64,000 bases of DNA, taken from the NCBI GenBank assembly GCA_000531095.1, contig HG799471.1:1-64000 (forward strand), written 5' to 3'. The notes under the pieces were generated by a model. It searched no databases and was not told the DNA's origin. It was given only the letters and a program-made list of their open reading frames with translations. This DNA comes from Gemmata massiliana (GTDB lineage Bacteria; Planctomycetota; Planctomycetia; Gemmatales; Gemmataceae). Positions 55,018 to 63,880 of the stretch are shown one piece after another; positions within the stretch are counted from its first letter, which is position 1, and each line of letters begins with the position of its first letter. Position numbers and translations under genes: made by a program.

Positions 55018-55983
55018 ATGAACCTGACCCGATGTGCGGGGCTCGCACTGGCACTCGGCACCGCCCTCGCCGCGCCGAGCCGCGCCACGGCCGCCTGGGA
55101 CAACGTGTTTCAAGTGTGCTGTAACGACTGTAACAAGCCGCGGGCCAGCTACTACGCCGCGCCCGAAGCCTGCCCCCAACCGTGCCCGCAGCCCGAGATG
55201 CGGGTGAGCTACGTGCAGCGCAGCTACTACCAACCGGTCACCGAGTACGTCCGCAAGAGTTACTATGAGCCGGTGACGAAGAAGGTGACGAGCTACTACT
55301 ACGAGCCGGTCACCGAGTACAAGTACAGCACCTACTATGACCCGTGCACCGGGTGCCCGCAGAAGGTCTGCACCCCGACGACCGCCTACAAACTCCGCAG
55401 CCAGTGCAACTCGGTGACGAGCTACGTGGAGCGGTGCGCGATGGTCCCGGTCACGACCCTGAAGCAGGTCAACTACCAGCAGCCGGTCGTGAGCTACTAC
55501 TACCCGCCGGCCCCGACCGGCACGAGCTTCTACCCGCTCCCACCGATGGGCGCCCCGAGCGGCCCGACCGTCGAACAGTTCCGCGAAAGCACCCCCGGCG
55601 TGATGCCCGGCGGTGGGTCGGACAGCACGATTCCGCCGACGAACGTGCCGTCCACGCCGAACAACATGTCGAACCCGCGCCCGAGCACCGCGAAGGTGCG
55701 CCCGGAGCGCACGGTGAGCCGCAGCAGCGTCGTGTCGGTGCGCGGCGAAGTGGTCCTCAACGACCAGATCACCCCGCGGGCCGGAGCGAAGGTCGTGTTC
55801 ATGAACGCGGAGAAGCCGGACCAGAAGCAGTACGTGACCGCGAACGCCTTCGGCGAGTTCGACCTGCGCCTGCCGGCCGGGGACTGGTACCTGTACGTCG
55901 GCGAGGGCACCCAAGCGACGTACCACAAGAAGATCAGCGTCGGCGACCGCGACACCGTGGACTACAAGGTCGTGAGCCGCTAA
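55018..55983 (+). CDS. Exported Tyr/Cys-rich repeat protein with C-terminal regulatory-like domain
   Basis: A 321-residue protein with a signal peptide (MNLTRCAGLALALGTALAAPSRATAA). Residues 28-165 hold repeats of YYEPVT/YYQPVT type (SYYEPVTKKVTSYYYEPVTEY) with many Cys and Tyr. Residues 165-235 are Pro/Ser/Thr-rich. Residues 240-321 are a carboxypeptidase-regulatory-like beta domain (VVSVRGEVVLNDQITPRAGAKVVFMN ... FGEFDLRLPAGDWYLYVGEG). This looks like a cell-surface or wall protein of the planctomycete proteinaceous envelope. Molecular role unknown. Confidence 0.8.
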   Translation: MNLTRCAGLALALGTALAAPSRATAAWDNVFQVCCNDCNKPRASYYAAPEACPQPCPQPEMRVSYVQRSYYQPVTEYVRKSYYEPVTKKVTSYYYEPVTEYKYSTYYDPCTGCPQKVCTPTTAYKLRSQCNSVTSYVERCAMVPVTTLKQVNYQQPVVSYYYPPAPTGTSFYPLPPMGAPSGPTVEQFRESTPGVMPGGGSDSTIPPTNVPSTPNNMSNPRPSTAKVRPERTVSRSSVVSVRGEVVLNDQITPRAGAKVVFMNAEKPDQKQYVTANAFGEFDLRLPAGDWYLYVGEGTQATYHKKISVGDRDTVDYKVVSR

Positions 55984-55992
55984 CCGATTGAC

Positions 55993-56066
55993 AGCGAACC
56001 CCGCCCGCAAGGGCGGTGGGTGGGGCACATAAACCCGACCCACCGCCCTTGTGGGCGGGGTTCACC
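55993..56066. repeat. REP-like inverted repeat
   Basis: Arms 55993-56021 and 56038-56066. The left half is CCGCCC-GCAA-GGGCGG; the right reads CCGCCC-TTGT-GGGCGG, one base different in the loop only. It lies between convergent genes. Confidence 0.92.
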
Positions 56067-56073
56067 TCACCGA

Positions 56074-56991
56074 TTAACCGAACGCCGCGCTCAAGCGCAG
56101 GTGCTGTTCGAGGTCCAGCGCTTCGCTCCGCAGGGTGCCGTCGATCCCCAGTTCGGCGAGCTTCGCGTCCACGTCCTTCTTCTCGCGCGCCCCCGACGGC
56201 CAGCCGACCAGCGCCTGGCGCAGGTTCTTCCGCCGGTGAACGTACAGGTCGCGCAGGAACACGCGGAACTTCATCACGTCGCCGACCTTCGCGCGCTTCT
56301 CCGCGTTCGGCTTGATGAGCACGATCGCCGAATCCACCTTCGGGCGCGGGTGGAAGTTCGAGGGGAGCACCTTGCGCACGGTCTCCACGTCCGCGACGCT
56401 CTGCACGAGCACCGACAGCGCGTTGTAGTCCTTCGTGTTCGGCACCGCGCGCATCCGCTCCGCGATCTCCCACTGCACCATCACGACCATGCGATCGATG
56501 TCGGTCCGGGTGATGAGCAGGTTGCTGATGAGCGGCGTGGCGATCACGTAGGGCAGGTTCGCGACCAGCTTCTTGCGCGTGCAGTTCGCCCCTTTCACGG
56601 CCTCGTCCCAGGCGACGAGCATGTCGGGGTTCAGCTCGTTCTTCTTCGCGAGCGCGTCGCCGAACACGAACTTCACGTTCGGGCGCTCGCCGACGATCTC
56701 CTTCGCGACCGGTTGGAGCGAGCGATCGATCTCTACCGTGACCACCGCACCCGCCACGTCCGCGAGCTTGGCCGTGAGCGAACCGGTGCCGGTACCGACC
56801 TCCAGAACCGCGTCGCTCTGGTCGAGTTCCGCGGTGCGGACGATCAGGTCGAGCAGGTTCAGGTCGATGAGGAAGTTCTGGCCGAGTTTGCTCTTCGCCT
56901 CCAGCCCGTAGGCTTCAAAAAGCCCGTGCAGGTACGAGAGCGTTTGACGCGGCGCGGGGGCGGAACCAGGAGCAGGCGGGGTGTCTGACAT
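56074..56991 (-). CDS. rsmA: 16S rRNA dimethyladenosine transferase
   Basis: A 305-residue KsgA-type enzyme that dimethylates A1518 and A1519 of 16S rRNA (E. coli numbering). Start context KSKLGQNFLID (34-43), SAM-binding EVGTGTGSLT (64-73), catalytic NLPY (145-148) and the C-terminal helical part YVHRRKNLRQAL. A Pro/Ala-rich leader of 15 residues precedes the domain. Confidence 0.95.
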   Translation of the reverse strand: MSDTPPAPGSAPAPRQTLSYLHGLFEAYGLEAKSKLGQNFLIDLNLLDLIVRTAELDQSDAVLEVGTGTGSLTAKLADVAGAVVTVEIDRSLQPVAKEIVGERPNVKFVFGDALAKKNELNPDMLVAWDEAVKGANCTRKKLVANLPYVIATPLISNLLITRTDIDRMVVMVQWEIAERMRAVPNTKDYNALSVLVQSVADVETVRKVLPSNFHPRPKVDSAIVLIKPNAEKRAKVGDVMKFRVFLRDLYVHRRKNLRQALVGWPSGAREKKDVDAKLAELGIDGTLRSEALDLEQHLRLSAAFG

Positions 56992-57001
56992 ACGACTCCG
57001 A

Positions 57002-57043
57002 GCGAACGGGCAGAACCGAGTATTAACGCTCTGCCCGGTTCGC
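57002..57043 (-). terminator. Hairpin at the end of ribE
   Basis: Arms GCGAACGGGCAG (57002-57013) and CTGCCCGGTTCGC (57031-57043) pair with one bulge, immediately after the ribE stop. Confidence 0.6.
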
Positions 57044-57646
57044 CTAAATGGTGAGGCTAACTCGTTTGAACAGTTTCTGAACGTGCTTGGCGAGCAGGTC
57101 GAACTCCAGGTTCACCGCGTCGCCGGGCTTCTTGAACCCGAGCGTGGTGTGGGCGCGTGTGTGCGGGATTAGCATGATGCTGAACCGGTCGCGTTGCACG
57201 TCCACGAGCGTGAGGCTCACGCCGTCCACGGCGACCGAGCCCTTACCCACGAGCAGATCCTCGAATTCTGCCGGGAACCCGAACCAGACCGTGATCCACT
57301 CGCCGGTCACGGTTTCTTCCAGCACTTTTCCGACGCAATCGACGTGGCCGGTCACGAAGTGCCCGCCGAGCGAGTCCCCCACGCGGAGCGCGCGCTCCAG
57401 ATTCACGCGGTCCCCGACCGCGAGTCGACCGAGGGTGGTTTTCACCAGCGTTTCCGGGCCGACTTCAAAGTCGAACGTGTCGCCCTCGCGCGCGACGACC
57501 GTGAGGCACGCGCCGCACACCGAAACGCTTTCGCCCAATTGCAGCCCGGGCGCGAGGCCGGGTTCGGCGACGCGCAACCGGCGCCCGCCCTGCACGTCCG
57601 TGACTCCGCGCACTTCACCCAACGCTTGTACGAGGCCAGTAAACAT
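57044..57646 (-). CDS. ribE: Riboflavin synthase alpha chain
   Basis: A 200-residue enzyme making riboflavin from two 6,7-dimethyl-8-ribityllumazine molecules. Two lumazine-binding barrels: MFTGLVQALG at the start and GHFVTGHVDCVGKV (about 98-111) in the second half. The GESVSVCGACLTVVA and GSVAVDGVSLTLVDV blocks match in each half. Complete. It lies upstream of rsmA with a hairpin between. Confidence 0.95.
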   Translation of the reverse strand: MFTGLVQALGEVRGVTDVQGGRRLRVAEPGLAPGLQLGESVSVCGACLTVVAREGDTFDFEVGPETLVKTTLGRLAVGDRVNLERALRVGDSLGGHFVTGHVDCVGKVLEETVTGEWITVWFGFPAEFEDLLVGKGSVAVDGVSLTLVDVQRDRFSIMLIPHTRAHTTLGFKKPGDAVNLEFDLLAKHVQKLFKRVSLTI

Positions 57647-57748
57647 AGAGCGTCTACAGATGTTACGGCGAGCAGCGCTGTCGGATGCGCGCGCACGCCC
57701 GTGCGAACCGATACAAAATACGGAGTCATTCTAGCAGAGGATTTGCTG

Positions 57749-58732
57749 ATGGGGATGCTGGACCACTGGCAACCGGTCCTGTTGAGCCGACGTTTGCGCA
57801 ATAAACCCGTAGGGATCGTCGTAGCCGGGGCGCCGGTGGCCCTGTTCCGTACCGCAGACGGTCGGCCCGCCGCGCTCTCCGACGTGTGCCCGCACCGGCG
57901 CCTGAAGCTCAGCGCGGGAGACGTGGTCGGCGACCGGCTCCGGTGCAAGTACCACGGGTGGACATTCGACGCTTGCGGGAACGGCGAAAGCCCCGCCACG
58001 CCGAAAATGACGACCTGCATGACGAGCTTCGACGTGCGCGAGGAGCACGGGCTGGTCTGGCTGAAGACGCGCGACAGTTCCCCGGAGTTCCCGGTCATCG
58101 ACCCACAAGGGTTCTTCCCGATCTGTACGCTCGAACATACTGTTCCAGCCCCTCTGGAACTCTCAGTCGATAATTTCAACGAAATCGAGCACAGCGGCAC
58201 CGTTCACGACACCTTCGGCTACGATCTGGACCGGCTGCACGAGGTCAAAGTCGAGTTCGAGTCGACCGACGACACTGTGCGCGTGACGAACGCCGGACCG
58301 ACGAAGCGCCTCAACCGCATTTTCGCCTGGCTCCTCGGGGTGCGCGCCGGCGACATCTTCCACGATCACTGGACCACCCGGTTCTCGCCGGTGTACTCCG
58401 TATTCGACCACTGGTGGACCAGCCCGGACGGGTCGCGCGAGTCGATGGTGCGCTGGCGCCTCTACATCTTCTTCGTGCCGCAGGACGACAAGACGACGCG
58501 GGTGTTCTCGGTCACGTTCGCGAAGTCGAAGTACCCCGGTCCGGCGGGCGCGCTGCGATTAGCCCGCGGGTTCATGCGCCGCGAGATCGACCGCGAGGTC
58601 CGCGCCGACGTGACGATGCTCCACCACATGGCCGATTTCGGTACCAGCATCGAGGGGCTGAAACTGAGCCGGTTCGACAAGGTGCTCGGACTGACCCGCG
58701 AGCGCATCGCCCGCATTTACCGTGGGGTTTAA
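57749..58732 (+). CDS. Rieske non-heme iron oxygenase
   Basis: A 327-residue ring-hydroxylating-type oxygenase. The Rieske cluster ligands are in CPHRRLKLSAGD...RLRCKYHGWTF (C47, H49, C66, H69). The mononuclear iron site is DNFNEIEHSGTVH (E145, H148, H153). ATG 57749 follows AGAGG. No dedicated reductase or ferredoxin gene is adjacent. Substrate unknown: the type includes enzymes acting on lipids, carotenoids and sterols, so a link to sterols 22 kb away is a speculation only. Confidence 0.85.
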   Translation: MGMLDHWQPVLLSRRLRNKPVGIVVAGAPVALFRTADGRPAALSDVCPHRRLKLSAGDVVGDRLRCKYHGWTFDACGNGESPATPKMTTCMTSFDVREEHGLVWLKTRDSSPEFPVIDPQGFFPICTLEHTVPAPLELSVDNFNEIEHSGTVHDTFGYDLDRLHEVKVEFESTDDTVRVTNAGPTKRLNRIFAWLLGVRAGDIFHDHWTTRFSPVYSVFDHWWTSPDGSRESMVRWRLYIFFVPQDDKTTRVFSVTFAKSKYPGPAGALRLARGFMRREIDREVRADVTMLHHMADFGTSIEGLKLSRFDKVLGLTRERIARIYRGV

Positions 58733-58761
58733 GGGAGCGCCCGAACTGCGTTAAACAAAAA

Positions 58762-58785
58762 ACGGGAGGCATTCGCCTCCCGTTC
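58762..58785. terminator. Bidirectional terminator
   Basis: Perfect 10-bp stem AACGGGAGGC-ATTC-GCCTCCCGTT between convergent genes. On the minus strand it is followed by a T-run, making it strongest for the cytochrome gene. Confidence 0.85.
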
Positions 58786-58809
58786 GCGTTGGTCGAGTTG
58801 TTGAGTAAA

Positions 58810-59619
58810 TCAGTCGTCGAAGCGGAACTTGCCGTGGCAGTTGGTACAGGCCGCTTCGAGAAGCGCCAGCTTGCTGCGCAGCATTTTGAAGTCCGGGGTC
58901 TTCTTCGTCGCTTCGGCCACGATCTCCTTGCTCAGATCGACCGACTGCTTGCTGATCGCCTTCCACTCCTTCTCGGTCTCCGGCTTGGTTCGAGCCTTCT
59001 CGTTCGGGTAGTGGAGGATGTATTCGTTAATCACCGCGGACCGCACCGCCAGAATCTCGACGGCGGCCGGGTCGAGCTTCACCGTGCTCCCCTTCGCGGT
59101 CCAGTCCTTCAGGTCCTTCTCGATGTTCAGGCCGCTCGGCATCTTGAGGACTTGCGTGTTGGTGAACAACTTCATGGTGGTCGGCATGTAGGTCACGTCC
59201 TTGTCCTTGGCCGCCTCGAACGCGGGGAGCGTGGGCAGGTCGCCGCCGGCCTTCCCAGTGCCCGGCTTGACCGCGAGTTTCTTCGCGAGTTCCGCCGCGT
59301 CCTTGTACTTCTTCGCGTGAATGGCCTCGCCGACCTTGATGACGTCGGCCTTCAGGGTCGCGTCGCCGAGCACGTCGGCGTAGGCGGCGAGGATCAGCGT
59401 GGCACCGACGGCCGGCTTCGCGGACCGGGCCGACGGTTCCTCCGCCTTGGCGAGTTCGTTGAGCCGGGTTTGGAGGAACTTGAGGTCGGCGTCCGCGGCC
59501 TTCTTGTACGAATCCTTCGGCAAATCCGGCGTACCGGCCGGCGCCGGGCCGCTCACGAGGCACAGGCCCGCAGCAGCCACCACGGCGCAGCCGACGAGGG
59601 TGCGGAGAGAATTGGTCAC
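58810..59619 (-). CDS. Exported monoheme c-type cytochrome-like protein
   Basis: A 269-residue protein. The GTG at 59619 has GGAG 8 nt upstream and begins a signal peptide (MTNSLRTLVGCAVVAAAGLCLVSG). The chain is mostly helical, with a single CTNCHG heme motif close to the C-terminus (CxxCH, ending KFRFDD). This resembles cytochrome c'-like four-helix proteins, where the heme site is also C-terminal. Electron carrier in the periplasm by inference; partner unknown. Confidence 0.75.
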   Translation of the reverse strand: MTNSLRTLVGCAVVAAAGLCLVSGPAPAGTPDLPKDSYKKAADADLKFLQTRLNELAKAEEPSARSAKPAVGATLILAAYADVLGDATLKADVIKVGEAIHAKKYKDAAELAKKLAVKPGTGKAGGDLPTLPAFEAAKDKDVTYMPTTMKLFTNTQVLKMPSGLNIEKDLKDWTAKGSTVKLDPAAVEILAVRSAVINEYILHYPNEKARTKPETEKEWKAISKQSVDLSKEIVAEATKKTPDFKMLRSKLALLEAACTNCHGKFRFDD

Positions 59620-59763
59620 GAACGTGTCTCCTTGATCGGGATGCGAACGGACGACCAACAGGTGGGTAGAATACGGGACCGCGGCGCTCGCCGGCAGTCA
59701 CGCCCGAGTATTATCGCACCCGCGCCATCGAGAGGGGAGTCCCGCCAGTAGAAAAGCCGCAAG

Positions 59764-60528
59764 TCACGGCTTTCCCAGCACCAGATCCACGACCCAGCAC
59801 CCGCGCACGTGCGCGCCCGGCGTGCGGCAGTGATCGAGGATGTCGCTGATTTCGCACCCGGCGTCTTGCAGAGCGTCGGCCAGAATCGGCATCAGGGAAT
59901 AATCCTGGGTCGCGTAGATTATTCGCGCGAGGCACGTCGCGTTGGAGGTGCGCCAGCTCGGGTCGAAGTCGATCCACCCGAACGGATCACCAACGATCTC
60001 GTGTAACAGGTCCGTGAACCGAACGTCGTGGGCTTCGCGCTCTTGAACGGCTTCGGCGCTGTCCCCCGAAGCCAGCGCAAGCAGCACGTTCTGGAAGATC
60101 TGGTGCCGACTGCGTTTCCCTTCGAGCCAGAGCGCGAGATCGATGAGCGCCCGCTCCGCCGCCATTTCCCCAGGCGACTGAAGCGAGTGGTGCGAGTGCG
60201 GGCGCACGTACCACACGTCCCAGGCCCCCCAGCGGCGGCTCCAGTTGTACGTGTCCCAGAGTTGAGAATTGCCTCGACACGGCGCCGCCGGATTCGGGCC
60301 ATCGACAACGAGTTCGGTCTGCTCGAACGCTTCCCGGTGCCACGGTTCCGGGCACAGCGCCAGCACATCCCGGCAGCACGCGAGCGCGAACAGGCGCCAC
60401 TTCCGGTCCGAAATGTCGGTTTCGACCGCGAGCAGTTCGGAACAGCGGGTCGCCGCGCGCCACTCCTGCTCCGCGTGCCACAATTCCGCGGCCCGCTCCT
60501 GGCGCCGGCGATCGGATCGCTTGGTCAT
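59764..60528 (-). CDS. MPILADALQDAGC family protein, copy 2
   Basis: A 254-residue member. ATG 60528 follows GGAGGG and starts MTKRSDRRRQERAAELW. KWRLFALACCRDVL near 65-78 is the family helix, and the end is ATQDYSLMPILADALQDAG, DILDHC, HVRGCWVVDLVLGKP. It is longer than the other two, with a middle region of about 60 additional residues. It is followed on the same strand by nothing close. Function unknown. Confidence 0.75.
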   Translation of the reverse strand: MTKRSDRRRQERAAELWHAEQEWRAATRCSELLAVETDISDRKWRLFALACCRDVLALCPEPWHREAFEQTELVVDGPNPAAPCRGNSQLWDTYNWSRRWGAWDVWYVRPHSHHSLQSPGEMAAERALIDLALWLEGKRSRHQIFQNVLLALASGDSAEAVQEREAHDVRFTDLLHEIVGDPFGWIDFDPSWRTSNATCLARIIYATQDYSLMPILADALQDAGCEISDILDHCRTPGAHVRGCWVVDLVLGKP

Positions 60529-60566
60529 GTTCCCTCCGCCGCGTGTCACGGCGCCGGGGACCGGAG

Positions 60567-61199
60567 TTACGACTTTCCGAGAACGAGATCGACCACCCAG
60601 CACCCCCGAACATGGAGGCCGGCACCGTGGCAGTGGTTCAGGACGTCCGTGTTACTGCACCCGGCGTCCTGGAGGGCATCCGCCAAAATGGGCATCGCGC
60701 CAAAGTCGCGCGACTCGTACATTTGCCGCGCGAGCAGCGTGGCCGTTTGTGTGCGCCAACGTTTGTCGAACTTCACCCTCTTAAACGGGTTGCCCGCAAT
60801 GTCCCGGAAGATGTCGGCTCGAACGAGGTGCTGGGCGGTCGTTACGCCCTGGTCGCCGATTGGTGGCGGAGCGAGGCTCGCATCGTTGAGGCAAAAGCCG
60901 TCCACACAGTCACCCATCTGGGCCGAATTCGTCCAAAGGAGATAACTGGCGAGCGTTCCGGCAATAATCGAACGCGACCCATCGAACATCATGTCGAGTT
61001 GATTCTTGTGCGCGTGCCCGTCAACGAACTGCTCCGCGAGTACCGCGGCGTGCCGCACCAGTGGGTTCGTCACGCGGACCCAGTTGTACCGGCACCACGC
61101 GACCATAAAGAGCCGTAACTTCCGTGCCGACATCGTTTTCGCCGCGAAACCCGCCAGCCGGCGCGCGTCCGCCGATCCGAACCACTCCTCTTCGGTCAT
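60567..61199 (-). CDS. MPILADALQDAGC family protein, copy 3
   Basis: A 210-residue member starting MTEEEWFGSADARR. KLRLFMVAWCRYNW near 27-40, then DIAGNPFKRVKFDKRWRTQT and the conserved end (YESRDFGAMPILADALQDAG, DVLNHC, HVRGCWVVDLVLGKS). It shares strand with copy 2 and lies 38 nt upstream of its start, suggesting tandem duplication and a common transcript. Confidence 0.77.
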   Translation of the reverse strand: MTEEEWFGSADARRLAGFAAKTMSARKLRLFMVAWCRYNWVRVTNPLVRHAAVLAEQFVDGHAHKNQLDMMFDGSRSIIAGTLASYLLWTNSAQMGDCVDGFCLNDASLAPPPIGDQGVTTAQHLVRADIFRDIAGNPFKRVKFDKRWRTQTATLLARQMYESRDFGAMPILADALQDAGCSNTDVLNHCHGAGLHVRGCWVVDLVLGKS

Positions 61200-61252
61200 T
61201 GTCCGTTCCCCATCGGCTAACCGGCCGCGCCGACCTGTTGTAAAGTAATTTC

Positions 61253-62359
61253 ATGACGAACGCGAACGCCGAACTTCCCCCGCCGCCCGTCCAGTACCGC
61301 GAGCCGGTGTCCATTGGGACAATCAAACTCGCCTCGCGGTTCAACCTCGCACCGCTCGCGGGGTATACCAATCTCCCGTTTCGTCTGTCCGTTCGCGAAC
61401 TCGGGGGCGTCGGGCTTTGTACCACCGACCTCGTCAACGCCCGCGCGATCGTTGATGGCATTCAGAAGACGATGATTCTGCTCGCCACGGACCTGGCCGA
61501 GCGCCCGCTGTTTGTCCAGATCTTCGGCTCCAAGGCCCACGAAATGGCCGGCGCTGCGAAGTGGCTCGTCGAGCGCAAACTCGCCGACGGGATCGACATC
61601 AACATGGGCTGCCCGGTGCGGAAGGTCGTGAAGACCGGCGGCGGGTCGTCCATGATGTGCGACACCACCGGTGCGACCGTCGATCTCGTCCGGCAGGTGG
61701 TCGAGGCCGTACCGGTTCCCGTGAGCGTGAAAATGCGTCTCGGCTGGGACGACGACAACCTGAGTGCCCCGTACTTCGCGCGGGAGTTTGAGAAGGTCGG
61801 CGTCGCGGCGCTCACCATTCACGGCCGCACACGCGAACAGGGGTTCTCTGGCGGCGTGAATCACGAGGGCATCCGGCGCGTCGTGGAGGCGGTCGAGCGC
61901 ATCCCGGTCTTCGGCAACGGCGACGTGCGTTCGGTGTGGGACGCGGCCCGGATGATCGCCGATACCGGCTGCCACGGCATCGCGATGGGGCGCGGCGCGC
62001 TCGCGAACCCGTGGATATTCCGCCAGTTCGATTCGTGGGTGCGAACGGGCGATCCCGGTCCGCGCGGAACCTACGCGGAGCGCCTCGCGTTCATGCGCCT
62101 CCACCTGCGCCGGTTGGTCGAATGGAAGGGGAGCGAGAAGAACGGCTGCGTGCATTTCCGCAAGGTCGCGACGTGGTATACGAAGGCCCTGCGGTTCCCG
62201 AAGCGCGTTCAGCAGCAGCTCGTGATGCTCTCGGGACTGGACGAGTTCGAGGCGATCATCGCCCCGTTCGCATCAGGTTCAGCGCCCGAAGGCTGGACCG
62301 AATACGATTCCCAGCAGGCACACATCGCGGTCCCCGCCGGACCGATCGCCCACTGGTAG
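61253..62359 (+). CDS. dusB: tRNA-dihydrouridine synthase
   Basis: A 368-residue FMN enzyme that reduces uridine in tRNA. LAPLAGYTNLPFR (32-44), IDINMGCPVRKVVKTGGG with catalytic C120, VKMRLGWDD and GNGDVRS are present. The C-terminal part is longer than usual and ends in a unique tail. The Dus subclass (B-like) is inferred from overall form. Confidence 0.9.
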   Translation: MTNANAELPPPPVQYREPVSIGTIKLASRFNLAPLAGYTNLPFRLSVRELGGVGLCTTDLVNARAIVDGIQKTMILLATDLAERPLFVQIFGSKAHEMAGAAKWLVERKLADGIDINMGCPVRKVVKTGGGSSMMCDTTGATVDLVRQVVEAVPVPVSVKMRLGWDDDNLSAPYFAREFEKVGVAALTIHGRTREQGFSGGVNHEGIRRVVEAVERIPVFGNGDVRSVWDAARMIADTGCHGIAMGRGALANPWIFRQFDSWVRTGDPGPRGTYAERLAFMRLHLRRLVEWKGSEKNGCVHFRKVATWYTKALRFPKRVQQQLVMLSGLDEFEAIIAPFASGSAPEGWTEYDSQQAHIAVPAGPIAHW

Positions 62360-62397
62360 GCGAGAAGGTTAGGCGCTGAAAGTGAGCTTTCTGCTCG

Positions 62398-62489
62398 TGG
62401 CACAGGCCTCTGGCTTATGTGAGCGCCTCCACAGGCCGGAGGCCTGTGCCACCAAACCAAAAACAAACCCCGCCCTTGTGGGCGGGGTT
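62398..62489. repeat. Two adjacent palindromic repeats
   Basis: First: TGGCACAGGCCTCTGGC (62398-62414) pairs with 62435-62451 with one mismatch. Second: AACCCCGCCC-TTGT-GGGCGGGGTT (62466-62489), a solitary half of the REP-like family with the complementary loop. They lie between dusB and the convergent MmgE/PrpD gene. Confidence 0.85.
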
Positions 62490-62506
62490 CACCAAGCAGT
62501 TGCCGA

Positions 62507-63880
62507 TCACGCGAAGAGCGCAATCAGGTCGGTCACGCTCGTCAGTTTCTCCAGATCCCAGCAGCGGGCGAGAATCTCGTCGGCCTTGGCCTTGCCGTAC
62601 TTCGGCTCCGCCACGCGGCGGAACTTCGTTTCGACTTCCGCGTCGGTCATTGGGTTCCCGGCGTGCCCGCGCGGGAACTCGACCTCCTTTACCAGCGTGC
62701 GGCCGTCGTTTAGCGTCACCGTGATGCGGTTCGGGATGCCGGTCGGGTACCGCGGGTCGAGCGTCCCGTCGTGCCGGATCTTCACCTTCCCCGTGAACGC
62801 GACCAGTTTCGGGTTCGTGAAATGGTCGTCGTCGAACGTTTCCAGGTACACGTCGCCGTCGTGCAGCGCCGCGGCGGTGCAGTACGGGAGGCTGTGGTCG
62901 GCGGTCTCGCGGGTCTTCGGCGCCCACGCTTCCGGGTACTTCCCGATGATGTTGTAGCTCGCCTCGAACGTCGCGATGTCGATGCTCGCGACCTGCGACA
63001 CGTCGCCCTTCAGTTCCGCGCGAATTTGCAGTGCGGCGTCGATGGCGCTCTGGGAGTGGTACTCCGCCGGCCAGAACTTGATGTACGTCTTGTTAATCAT
63101 GAAGCCGTCGGCATTGCCCGGCTCGCTCCCGAACGGCGCCGGGGTGAACGCCTCGCGCGCTACCAGTTTGAAGAACCCGAGGTCGCCCTCGAAAATCGGC
63201 GCCGGACCGGTCATCCCGTCGGCCGCGAGAGTGGCCGCGAACACGCCGTTGCGGGCCGCGTTCGCGAACGCGCACCCCTTCCACATGCTCAATTCGCCCG
63301 ACCGCGTTTGGCGCAGTGCGACGTTGCACACGCCGGCCAGACCGACGGTGTGCGTGAGTTTCGTCACGTCGAGCTTCATCAACTTCGCCGCGGCCGTAGC
63401 CGACGAGATCGCGCCGTAGGTGACGTGGTCGACGCCGTGCTTCCGGAGGCTGGCCGCGTCGCAGAAGCGGCACTGGATCTCGTAAGCGAGCACCGCGGCG
63501 GTGATCAGATCCTTGCCGCCCGCGCCGACCGATTCGCCCACCGCGAGCACGGCCGCGAGGTTGTCGCTGGGGTGCGCGGGTTCTTTGCTCAGATAGGTGT
63601 CGTTGAAGTCGAGGTAGCGGATGAGCAGCCCGTTCACGAACGTGGCCCACTCGACGCTCGATTTGCCCCCCGCGAGGATCGACGCCCCGGGGTTACTCGA
63701 CACGCGGGCCGCGCACTTCTTCGCGATCGCGTAGGCGTCCGACGGCATCGCGCCGATGGCGGTGGCGAAGGAGTCGATGAACCGCCGCTTCACCTCGTGA
63801 ACGGCTTCCTTCGTGAGCTTGTCGAACGTGAGGTCGTGTGCGTAACCGGCCAGCCGAGCGGCGAGCGTTTGAGGGGGCAT
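62507..63880 (-). CDS. MmgE/PrpD family protein
   Basis: A 457-residue protein of the 2-methylcitrate dehydratase/cis-aconitate decarboxylase type. ATG 63880 (MPPQTLAARLAGYA) has AGGGA 8 nt upstream. Typical blocks: GLLIRYLDFNDTYLSKEPAHPSDNLAAVLAVGE, SLRKHGVDHVTYGAISSATAAAKLM and RITVTLNDGRTL. Other enzymes of the methylcitrate cycle are not in the window, so the substrate remains open. Confidence 0.88.
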   Translation of the reverse strand: MPPQTLAARLAGYAHDLTFDKLTKEAVHEVKRRFIDSFATAIGAMPSDAYAIAKKCAARVSSNPGASILAGGKSSVEWATFVNGLLIRYLDFNDTYLSKEPAHPSDNLAAVLAVGESVGAGGKDLITAAVLAYEIQCRFCDAASLRKHGVDHVTYGAISSATAAAKLMKLDVTKLTHTVGLAGVCNVALRQTRSGELSMWKGCAFANAARNGVFAATLAADGMTGPAPIFEGDLGFFKLVAREAFTPAPFGSEPGNADGFMINKTYIKFWPAEYHSQSAIDAALQIRAELKGDVSQVASIDIATFEASYNIIGKYPEAWAPKTRETADHSLPYCTAAALHDGDVYLETFDDDHFTNPKLVAFTGKVKIRHDGTLDPRYPTGIPNRITVTLNDGRTLVKEVEFPRGHAGNPMTDAEVETKFRRVAEPKYGKAKADEILARCWDLEKLTSVTDLIALFA

